Positions 1 through 5,631 of a stretch of DNA of 5,631 nt are shown here, piece after piece. Source of the stretch: Flavobacteriaceae bacterium. GTDB taxonomy: Bacteria; Bacteroidota; Bacteroidia; Flavobacteriales; Flavobacteriaceae. Each line of letters opens with the position of its first letter. Position 1 is the first letter of the stretch. The stretch spans positions 1 through 5,631 of the forward strand of contig JABDMQ010000350.1 of the NCBI GenBank assembly GCA_013001365.1, read 5' to 3'. The position numbers and the translations under genes are program-made. The notes below the pieces were generated by a model that saw only the letters and a list, made by a program, of their open reading frames with translations, searched no databases and was not told the origin of the DNA.

Positions 1-521
1 TCGTAAAACAAAATCAAAACGTCTTCCTTTTTTACAATTTCAAATAGATTTTTGATTTGCTTAGAATAATAACCATGGTTAATATATGTTGTTTCCATGA
101 CCATTTTCAAATCATCTCCATTTAGTCTTTGGTCTTCTTTATGTATAGAAGTCAGTATATCGTCCTCGTCAAAATTTCGATTAACAGAAAAATTATAGGA
201 TGATATAGCGCGTTCAACAGGGTCTCGCAGTATAAGGATCAATTTGGATTTAGGGTCAAATTCTTTAATTCTTTTTATCGCATATGGAAAGAAAACACTG
301 TGAGCACTTCCATTTAGAACCAATCGCTCGTTATTGTAATAATGCCTGTATGTCCTGTCAAGAAACTCTTCCCCTTTAACAAACATTTTATCGTCTATAA
401 AAAAAGGGATGTCTTTCATGGATAAAGGGCCACAGACGTCTGGATGTTGAGAAATCCAATTATAAAGAGAAGATGTACCTGCTTTTTGCACACCTATAAG
501 AAATGTGTTTGGTCTTATCAT
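1..521 (-). CDS. PAPS-dependent sulfotransferase, C-terminus cut by the left edge
   Basis: My translation from the ATG at 521 down to base 1 gives 173 intact codons with no stop, so the gene continues beyond the window. The start is well set: an in-frame TAA lies two codons upstream (TAA TTA ATG). There is no Shine-Dalgarno sequence. The protein has the two PAPS-binding signatures of the sulfotransferase superfamily. The 5'-phosphosulfate loop is VQKAGTSSL (residues 11-19), with K13 the expected catalytic lysine. The 3'-phosphate-binding segment is LRDPVERAISSY (98-109), with R99 and S107 the expected contacts. A KDIPFF stretch (36-41) sits where heparan-type sulfotransferases carry KE..FF. 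A later segment, INHGYYSKQI, resembles one in the sulfotransferase at 1849-2754. The likely role is moving a sulfuryl group from PAPS to a glycan. The acceptor cannot be read from sequence. It starts 12 bp after the flippase stop and is probably co-transcribed with it. There is no signal peptide, which fits a cytoplasmic enzyme. Confidence 0.9.
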   Translation of the reverse strand, partial: MIRPNTFLIGVQKAGTSSLYNWISQHPDVCGPLSMKDIPFFIDDKMFVKGEEFLDRTYRHYYNNERLVLNGSAHSVFFPYAIKRIKEFDPKSKLILILRDPVERAISSYNFSVNRNFDEDDILTSIHKEDQRLNGDDLKMVMETTYINHGYYSKQIKNLFEIVKKEDVLILFY

Positions 522-533
522 TAATTAAGTTTA

Positions 534-1823
534 TTACTTAAAAGGGATATAAAATGAATTAATTTTCAATTTTTTCTTTATTGTCAATGCCCCAAGTAAA
601 TTCCAACTCGACATGCTAATGACTGTCGCAATTGCTGCACCAACAGCCCCATAAATTGGTGTTAACGTAAAATTAAGGACAATATTCAACAACAAGGCAA
701 ATAGAACGATATTTTGATAGTTTTTCTGGTATCCCGTCATTTGTAGAATTACAGCAACCGGACCGCTAATAGAATTAACCAATTGTCCTAGGCATAGTAT
801 AATCAATAGGTTCTTTCCCGACTTGAATTCTTCGCCAAAAAAACCAAAAATAAGGTCGTTCAATAAAATAATGGCCAAAACAATAATTAAAGTAAGGAAA
901 AAATTGAGTTTTGTCGAGGCACTAATGAGCTTATTAAACGTATCCATATCTTTATTCAAGTAACTATTAGCAAGCTTAGGAGCAAGAATAGAGTTTATTG
1001 CCTGCAAGACAAAACTTGTTAAAATCGCGATTCTTAGTGAAAGATCATAAATTCCAACTGTTTTCGATGATTCGTAAATGCCAAGAACAAATGTATCTAG
1101 CCATCCAAGTAATACTAGAGTTGTAGATGAAATCATCATGGGGAAAGCCTCTTTCAAGAATTTCCATGAATTATCTTGAGAAACAAATGATATCCTATCA
1201 AAACTGATTACAGCTTTTATCAAGGCAAGGAGGGCAAGGATTCCTACGCCATAAAAATGAGCCTTAATGGCCACCATGGGATGATCAACAAACCCTAATA
1301 AAATGATAAGCATTAAAACAGAGAATATAAATCTCCCTGGGTTATTCAGAAAAGCAAACCAATTATTTTGTTTGCGGCCCCTCAAATAGCCTGCGCAAAC
1401 AAGTACGACAGTCCAAAACGGAATTGCATATGCAACCCAAATAATATAATCTGCTAATTCAGGCTTTTTGAATAGATGATTGGCAATTTCAAATCTTAAA
1501 AGATAAGTCAAAGTAGAAATAACTGTCGAAAAAACTACAGCCTTTAATAGCACTTTATAGAGCATCCCTGACTGACTTGAATTATCTCTTTGTGAATAAA
1601 ATTTAACCAAATGTATGTCCAGCCCTAATCGCCCCAGAATTCCTATTAGAATGAACAGCATAAAAGATAACGACACTAAACCATAAGAGTCCGCTCCAAA
1701 TTTCTTTGCAATTATATATACAAAGCCATAAGCTGCAAATAAGCCAATGACCCTTATGATCAGGAATGAAAATCCTTTCCTTATTAATTCCTTATCAATG
1801 TTCTTAAATGATTCAATTTGCAA
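534..1823 (-). CDS. Wzx-like oligosaccharide flippase (MOP superfamily membrane protein)
   Basis: A 429-residue, very hydrophobic protein with about 12 predicted membrane segments, roughly at residues 17-39, 46-68, 91-110, 125-146, 164-179, 187-206, 225-247, 262-281, 305-328, 336-360, 370-390 and 394-414. Length and layout fit the polysaccharide-biosynthesis branch of the MOP exporters, which flip undecaprenyl-linked oligosaccharides across the inner membrane. The N-terminal KGFSFLIIRVIG...AKKFGADSYGLVSL and the C-terminal IYGAVGAAIATVIS are typical of this family. The start codon is TTG at 1823. No in-frame ATG exists between the TAG at 1878-1880 and this point, and the next Met is residue 55, inside membrane segment 2. 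ATT codons at 1826 and 1844 are weaker alternatives. The gene lies 25 bp after one sulfotransferase and 12 bp before another, so its cargo may be a glycan that becomes sulfated. The family is clear; the substrate is inference. Confidence 0.85.
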   Translation of the reverse strand: MQIESFKNIDKELIRKGFSFLIIRVIGLFAAYGFVYIIAKKFGADSYGLVSLSFMLFILIGILGRLGLDIHLVKFYSQRDNSSQSGMLYKVLLKAVVFSTVISTLTYLLRFEIANHLFKKPELADYIIWVAYAIPFWTVVLVCAGYLRGRKQNNWFAFLNNPGRFIFSVLMLIILLGFVDHPMVAIKAHFYGVGILALLALIKAVISFDRISFVSQDNSWKFLKEAFPMMISSTTLVLLGWLDTFVLGIYESSKTVGIYDLSLRIAILTSFVLQAINSILAPKLANSYLNKDMDTFNKLISASTKLNFFLTLIIVLAIILLNDLIFGFFGEEFKSGKNLLIILCLGQLVNSISGPVAVILQMTGYQKNYQNIVLFALLLNIVLNFTLTPIYGAVGAAIATVISMSSWNLLGALTIKKKLKINSFYIPFK

Positions 1824-1848
1824 AATCGAAAAATTGTTTTTAATTAGT

Positions 1849-2754
1849 TTAAGCCTTCCAAATTGAAAGGTCGATTTCTATTAAAGTCTCTAATTTATTA
1901 ATGTCATTCATGAACTCCTTATTCAATATATCAATCAGCTCGTTTTCGGGTTCAAGTTTTTGTAAATTTCTTTTTTGAACAAAATTCTTTAATCCATATT
2001 TTAATTTATCAGGTAGAATTCTTTTTATGAATGATTTCATTGTGCTTTCATTAACAAAAAAATCATTAATGAATTTGTGTCGAGGTTTACCTGACAAATT
2101 TTGAAGACCTTTACCAATATGATGTGTTTCTTGAATTCCTAAGAAATTCAGAGTAGTATTAACAATTCGCTGCTGATTCTTTAAATAATCTTCAAATATG
2201 ATTATCTCAACATTAGTGAAATTTTCGAGATAGTCCTTGACAGGCTCAAAATAATAGCCTTCATTTTTATATGCCCAAATAAACTCAAATCCATTTTGCA
2301 GCCTTTCCTGTTCCTTTGCCAATCCTTCATCAAAGGAAAGTGTTTCTCGAGAATCTCGAATCAAATGAGAATACGCTGAAAAAGCCCTCTTTGCAGGATT
2401 CCTTAGCATAATAATGATCTTGGGATCTCCAATTTGTTCCTTTATTATTGGAATGACTTTCTTATGGTGATAAAGCATATCAACACTAGCCTCACCCTTA
2501 CAAGAATTCATTGATGCTTCCTTAAAAAGCTGAAGGTACTCTTCCGTAGATTTGACGCAATTATTCAATGTACGGTCGTCGCCTGGACCCCTATATTTAT
2601 TTTTTCTAAAGGAATATGTGAGAAATTTAGGTTCTTTGGGTTCACAAATAAATATGCCTTTATTCTGATTAAGATGTGAAGCCAAGGAAGTTGTACCGGA
2701 TTTCGATGCCCCTACAATCAAAAAATCAATTAAGGAAAGCTGTTTAGACTGCAT
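1849..2754 (-). CDS. PAPS-dependent sulfotransferase (probably carbohydrate-acting)
   Basis: A complete 301-residue protein, a normal length for bacterial single-domain sulfotransferases. The 5'-phosphosulfate loop ASKSGTTSL is at residues 16-24, with K18 the expected catalytic lysine. The KEPKFL stretch (40-45) matches the KE..FF region of heparan N- and 3-O-sulfotransferases, where the Glu acts as base; E41 is the candidate here. GEAS is at 87-90. The 3'-phosphate segment LRNPAKRAFSAY is at 117-128, with R118 and S126. A SGKPRHKF motif (221-228) followed by a basic C-terminal part is also seen in many bacterial members. The ATG at 2754 is preceded by an in-frame TAA two codons upstream (TAA AAT ATG), so the start is secure; no Shine-Dalgarno sequence is visible. 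It has no signal peptide or membrane segment and should act in the cytoplasm on PAPS made by the adjacent cys genes. It heads the sulfotransferase-flippase-sulfotransferase group. The acceptor is unknown. Confidence 0.9.
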   Translation of the reverse strand: MQSKQLSLIDFLIVGASKSGTTSLASHLNQNKGIFICEPKEPKFLTYSFRKNKYRGPGDDRTLNNCVKSTEEYLQLFKEASMNSCKGEASVDMLYHHKKVIPIIKEQIGDPKIIIMLRNPAKRAFSAYSHLIRDSRETLSFDEGLAKEQERLQNGFEFIWAYKNEGYYFEPVKDYLENFTNVEIIIFEDYLKNQQRIVNTTLNFLGIQETHHIGKGLQNLSGKPRHKFINDFFVNESTMKSFIKRILPDKLKYGLKNFVQKRNLQKLEPENELIDILNKEFMNDINKLETLIEIDLSIWKA

Positions 2755-2878
2755 ATTTTAAATAAGTGTTCATGCTTTGAATCGGTAAAATGCACTTGTT
2801 AAAGATAATTCGCATAAATGTCATTTTAAAGAATTCTTTAAAATGACAAAATACAATGCTTAAGGTAGGCCAAAGACT
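2755..2878. other. Non-coding gap between cysN and the sulfotransferase gene
   Basis: This 124-bp gap is the longest non-coding stretch in the window and the most likely place for a promoter of the left-hand genes. Apart from the palindrome at 2819-2848 I see no repeat, RNA gene or small ORF. The nearest match to the Bacteroidota -7 element (TAnnTTTG) on the minus strand is TATCTTTA at 2800-2807. It has no clear TTTG about 19-21 bp upstream, so I do not call a promoter. Confidence 0.8.
2819..2848 (-). terminator. Perfect 30-bp palindrome, possible terminator after cysN
   Basis: The 15-base half TGTCATTTTAAAGAA is followed directly by its exact reverse complement, centred between 2833 and 2834 on GAATTC. 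As RNA it could fold into a stem of about 12-13 bp with a 4-6 base loop. It starts 30 bp after the cysN stop. On the minus strand it is followed only by TTTATG, a weak U-tract, and the stem is mostly A-U. Termination or attenuation of the cysC-cysD-cysN transcript is therefore plausible but not certain. The exact symmetry would also suit a binding site for a dimeric regulator controlling the sulfotransferase genes downstream. Confidence 0.5.
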
Positions 2879-4132
2879 TTAAACAATCATTCCTGCAGCG
2901 ACAGTTTCATTTGTTGCATCATCAATCAAAATAATACTTCCAGTGGTCCGATTCTCTCTATACTCATCAACCATTAAAGGTTTGGTGGTTCTAATCTTGA
3001 CTTTTGAAATGTCATTCATCTCAAGAATTTTATCATCTGAATTTCTATCAAGAGTGTTGATGTCGAATTTATAGATTACCTCTTTGATCATTGCTTTTTG
3101 ATCGTTCGAAGTATGTCTTATGGAATACTTTGCCCTTGGCTTCGATGCATCATCATGCAACCAGCAAAGCATTACTTCGAGGTCTTGTGTTGTTTTCGGC
3201 CTATTTTTTGTCCGAACGATCATATCGCCTCTGCTAATATCAATATCGTCATCCAGTGTCATGGAAATTGACATAGGTGCATAGGCCTCTTCAAGAGCCT
3301 CATCTAATACATCAATAGTTTTTATTCTAGATGTAAAGCCAGACGGTAATACAATTACCTCGTCGCCAACTCGAAAGACTCCTCCTGCTATTCGCCCGGC
3401 ATAACCTCTATAATCTCGATGAGATTCATTTTGAGGTCTGAGAACAGTTTGAACTGGAAAACGAGCATCAACTTTATTAATATCACTGCTGATATGCATG
3501 GTTTCCAAAGTATGAAGCAAAGGAGCGCCTTGATACCATGACATGTTTTCTGAACGATTCACTACATTATCTCCTAATAAAGCACTTATAGGAATAAATC
3601 TAACATCCTTAACTAACAATTTTGAAGAGAATTCTTCAAACTGATTTATTATGCTTTCATAAGCCTTTTCAGAAAAATCTACAAGATCCATTTTATTGAT
3701 ACAAACAATGATGTGGGGAATTTGCAATAATGAAGCTATAAATGCATGGCGTTTTGTTTGTTCTATAACTCCATGTCTCGCATCAACCAGAATAATTGCC
3801 GCATTAGCTGTTGATGCCCCCGTTACCATATTCCTTGTATATTGAATATGGCCAGGTGTATCGGCAATAATGAATTTTCTTTTTGGTGTGGTGAAATAAC
3901 GATAGGCTACATCAATTGTGATTCCTTGTTCGCGTTCATCTCTTAAGCCATCAGTAAATAAAGCCATATCTACTCCATCATGCCCTTTCTTTTTACTGGT
4001 GCTTTCGATGGCAGCCAATTGGTCTTCAAAAATAGATTTTGAATCATACAACAAGCGGCCAATCAAAGTGCTCTTTCCATCGTCGACACTTCCTGCAGTT
4101 GTAAATCTTAATAATTGATTATTATCTAACAT
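2879..4132 (-). CDS. cysN: Sulfate adenylyltransferase subunit 1 (GTPase subunit)
   Basis: CysN is the regulatory GTPase of heterodimeric ATP sulfurylase. With CysD it makes APS from sulfate and ATP, using GTP hydrolysis to drive the unfavourable reaction in the cytoplasm. All translation-factor-type G motifs are intact: GSVDDGKS (G1, residues 14-21), the REQGITID switch region (68-75, T72), DTPGH (G3, 91-95), NKMD (G4, 146-149) and SAL (G5, 183-185). They are followed by EF-Tu-like beta-barrel domains from about residue 220 to the end. At 417 residues it is somewhat shorter than the E. coli protein (about 475). It has no C-terminal APS-kinase domain, so it is not a CysNC/NodQ fusion, which agrees with the separate cysC at the right edge. 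The ATG at 4132 is the first start after an in-frame TAA at 4154-4156. It lies 40 bp after cysD, and a palindrome follows its stop. Confidence 0.97.
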   Translation of the reverse strand: MLDNNQLLRFTTAGSVDDGKSTLIGRLLYDSKSIFEDQLAAIESTSKKKGHDGVDMALFTDGLRDEREQGITIDVAYRYFTTPKRKFIIADTPGHIQYTRNMVTGASTANAAIILVDARHGVIEQTKRHAFIASLLQIPHIIVCINKMDLVDFSEKAYESIINQFEEFSSKLLVKDVRFIPISALLGDNVVNRSENMSWYQGAPLLHTLETMHISSDINKVDARFPVQTVLRPQNESHRDYRGYAGRIAGGVFRVGDEVIVLPSGFTSRIKTIDVLDEALEEAYAPMSISMTLDDDIDISRGDMIVRTKNRPKTTQDLEVMLCWLHDDASKPRAKYSIRHTSNDQKAMIKEVIYKFDINTLDRNSDDKILEMNDISKVKIRTTKPLMVDEYRENRTTGSIILIDDATNETVAAGMIV

Positions 4133-4172
4133 GTGATTTTGAGCTTTTTGAGTTTAATTCTCTTCTTTCTTA

Positions 4173-5078
4173 TTAAAAATATCCTTGACGTTTTCTATCT
4201 TCCATAGCAGATTCAGAACGCTTATCATCACTTCTATTACCCCTCTCTGTTTGACGCATACCAGAAACTTCTTCTGCAATTTTTTCCAACGTATCTGCAT
4301 CTGATTCTATACCACCAGTAATCGTAATATCTCCTAAGGTCCTGAATCTAACCTTCTTCACCACGATTTCTTCATGATCTTCCAAGGTAAGATATTCGGA
4401 ATTTGGAATCCAACTTTCTTGACGCCAAACAACTTCACGCTCATGCGCAAAATACAATGATGGTATCGCTATATTCTCGCGTTTAATATAATTCCAAACA
4501 TCCATCTCGGTCCAGTTACTTATTGGGAAAGCCCTGAAATGCTCTCCTTCAAAATGCTTGCCGTTAAAGATATTCCATAGTTCTGGTCGTTGATTTTTTG
4601 GGTCCCATTGTCCGAAATCATCTCGATGAGAAAAGAAGCGTTCCTTTGCCCTCGCTTTTTCCTCATCTCTTCTTCCGCCGCCTATTGCACAATCTACTTT
4701 ATGAGCTTCAATTGCATCTAACAAAGTCGTGATCTGTAAGGCATTTCGAGTGGCGCTCTTTCCTTTTTCCTCTGCTACACGCCCTTCATCAATTGATTCC
4801 TGAACCGAACCAACTATCAGGTTTACTCCTAGCTCCTTGATTATATCATCCCGGAATTTAATGGTTTCTGGGAAATTATGTCCAGTATCTACATGCATCA
4901 GTGGAAAAGGAATCTTTGCTGGGTAAAATGCTTTTTTTGCTAAGTGAGTCACTAAGATAGAATCCTTGCCTCCAGAGAATAGTATTACAGGATTATCAAA
5001 CTGTGCCCATACTTCTCGTAAAACGAAAATTGCTTCGCTTTCAAGTTCATCAAGGTAATTTAAATAGTATTTACTCAT
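4173..5078 (-). CDS. cysD: Sulfate adenylyltransferase subunit 2 (catalytic subunit)
   Basis: CysD is the catalytic subunit of ATP sulfurylase and forms APS with its GTPase partner CysN. The 301 residues are full length for the family (E. coli about 302). The PP-loop SGGKDS is at residues 35-40. The HVDTGHNFPE segment is at 62-71, GGGRRDEEKARAKER at 133-147, and the family hallmark WDPKNQRPELW at 158-168. FPISNWTEMDVW (184-195) follows, and the protein ends in KRQGYF exactly as characterised CysD proteins do. These features separate it from the related PAPS reductase CysH. The ATG at 5078-5076 overlaps the TGA of cysC (5077-5075) as ATGA, so the two are probably translationally coupled. cysN follows 40 bp downstream in the same operon. 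Given the sulfotransferases beyond, at least part of the APS is probably destined for sulfation. Identification is very secure. Confidence 0.98.
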   Translation of the reverse strand: MSKYYLNYLDELESEAIFVLREVWAQFDNPVILFSGGKDSILVTHLAKKAFYPAKIPFPLMHVDTGHNFPETIKFRDDIIKELGVNLIVGSVQESIDEGRVAEEKGKSATRNALQITTLLDAIEAHKVDCAIGGGRRDEEKARAKERFFSHRDDFGQWDPKNQRPELWNIFNGKHFEGEHFRAFPISNWTEMDVWNYIKRENIAIPSLYFAHEREVVWRQESWIPNSEYLTLEDHEEIVVKKVRFRTLGDITITGGIESDADTLEKIAEEVSGMRQTERGNRSDDKRSESAMEDRKRQGYF

Positions 5079-5631
5079 TTCTTGAGTTGTATTTTTGGTA
5101 TTAGATATTCAATAATTCTTTTTGCCGCATCATTTATGGACTCATGCTCAGTCTTAATCTCAATGTTAGGATTTATAGGTGCTTCATAGGGTGCTGAAAT
5201 TCCTGTCATATTCTTTATTTCTCCTAGACGTGCTTTTTTATATAATCCTTTAACGTCACGTCGTTCACATTCTTCTATACTTGTATTTACGTAAATTTCG
5301 ACAAAGTTAACATCTTTAACGATATGCTTTATGTTTTCACGGTCTTTTATGTATGGTGAAACGAAAGCCGCTAGCACGACTAATCCTGCATCCAGCATGA
5401 GATTCGCAACTTCCGCTATCCGTCGAATATTTTCTGTCCTATCATCCGGTGAAAAGGTCAGGTCACTATTAATACCTTTTCTTATATTGTCTCCATCCAA
5501 AGAAAATGTCTTGATTCCTTTCTCAAAAAGTTTCTGCTCAACAACGTTAGCAATCGTTGACTTGCCTGATCCCGACAATCCAGTGAACCACAACAGTAAG
5601 GATTTATGATTGTTTGCTTCTTGTCTATCTT
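5075..5631 (-). CDS. cysC: Adenylyl-sulfate (APS) kinase, N-terminus beyond the right edge
   Basis: CysC phosphorylates the 3'-OH of APS to give PAPS. The reading frame stays open from the TGA at 5075 to the right edge, giving 184 codons. The residues before the P-loop, DRQEANNHKSLLLWFTG, match the conserved family pattern (R..NGHKG..LWFTG). The true start therefore lies outside the window, and only about 10-25 residues should be missing. The TTG at 5593 is an internal Leu codon in that conserved stretch. Counting from the first full codon, the P-loop GLSGSGKST is at 17-25, DGDNIR at 45-50, the FVSP serine (phosphoenzyme position in E. coli CysC) at 91, and the APS-binding KGLYKKAR at 127-134, followed by TGISAPYEAP. 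No motif is lost. It is a stand-alone kinase and overlaps cysD by 4 bp. Its presence shows that PAPS, not just APS, is the product of this operon. Confidence 0.97.
   Translation of the reverse strand, partial: DRQEANNHKSLLLWFTGLSGSGKSTIANVVEQKLFEKGIKTFSLDGDNIRKGINSDLTFSPDDRTENIRRIAEVANLMLDAGLVVLAAFVSPYIKDRENIKHIVKDVNFVEIYVNTSIEECERRDVKGLYKKARLGEIKNMTGISAPYEAPINPNIEIKTEHESINDAAKRIIEYLIPKIQLKK

Noticed and set aside
2800..2807. Minus-strand TATCTTTA as a Bacteroidota-type -7 promoter element for the sulfotransferase genes
   Set aside because: The last base of the TAnnTTTG consensus is wrong and no TTTG lies at the proper distance upstream. In AT-rich DNA such a match is expected by chance.
3918..4118. 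Plus-strand ORF of 66 codons opposite the start of cysN
   Set aside because: It lies wholly opposite the G-motif region of a clear cysN, has no recognisable domain, and is explained as antisense shadow.
2879..4132. A CysN-CysC (NodQ-like) fusion
   Set aside because: The protein ends after the beta-barrel domains at residue 417 with no second P-loop, and a separate cysC is present.
4133..4172. Purine-rich AAGAAAGAAGAGAA after the cysD stop as a Shine-Dalgarno site for cysN
   Set aside because: It lies about 26 bases or more from the cysN ATG, too far for a normal ribosome binding site.
5591..5593. TTG as the start codon of cysC
   Set aside because: The frame stays open to the right edge, and the upstream codons encode the conserved DRQEANNHKSLL segment of CysC, so this TTG is an internal Leu codon.
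5331..5609. Plus-strand ORF of 92 codons opposite cysC
   Set aside because: It is antisense to the conserved APS kinase core and has no recognisable domain.

Overview
The window is an AT-rich, gene-dense bacterial segment in which every recognisable gene lies on the minus strand. Transcription runs from the right edge to the left. The sequence suggests a member of the Bacteroidota, perhaps marine. The reasons are low GC, no clear Shine-Dalgarno sequence in front of any start that can be seen, and the general look of the Cys proteins. This is inference from style; no marker gene in the window fixes the lineage.

Right half (5631 to 2879): a PAPS-synthesis block in the order cysC, cysD, cysN. 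CysD and CysN together form ATP sulfurylase (sulfate + ATP to adenylyl sulfate, APS), with CysN supplying GTP hydrolysis. CysC phosphorylates APS to PAPS, the universal sulfuryl donor. cysC runs off the right edge and overlaps cysD by 4 bp. cysD and cysN are 40 bp apart. A 124-bp gap after cysN holds a perfect 30-bp palindrome that may be a terminator.

Left half (2754 to 1): a PAPS-dependent sulfotransferase, a Wzx/MOP-type oligosaccharide flippase that appears to start at TTG, and a second sulfotransferase cut by the left edge. These three genes are separated by only 25 and 12 bp and are probably one transcription unit.

Taken together, the right half makes PAPS, the sulfotransferases transfer its sulfuryl group to an acceptor (most likely a sugar), and the flippase moves lipid-linked glycan across the inner membrane. 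The best overall reading is one end of a locus for a sulfated surface or secreted polysaccharide. The Cys genes would then serve sulfation rather than, or as well as, sulfate assimilation; no sulfate- or PAPS-reduction gene is visible here. The enzyme families are well known. I found no new kind of system, and the most interesting points are the gene combination and the palindrome.
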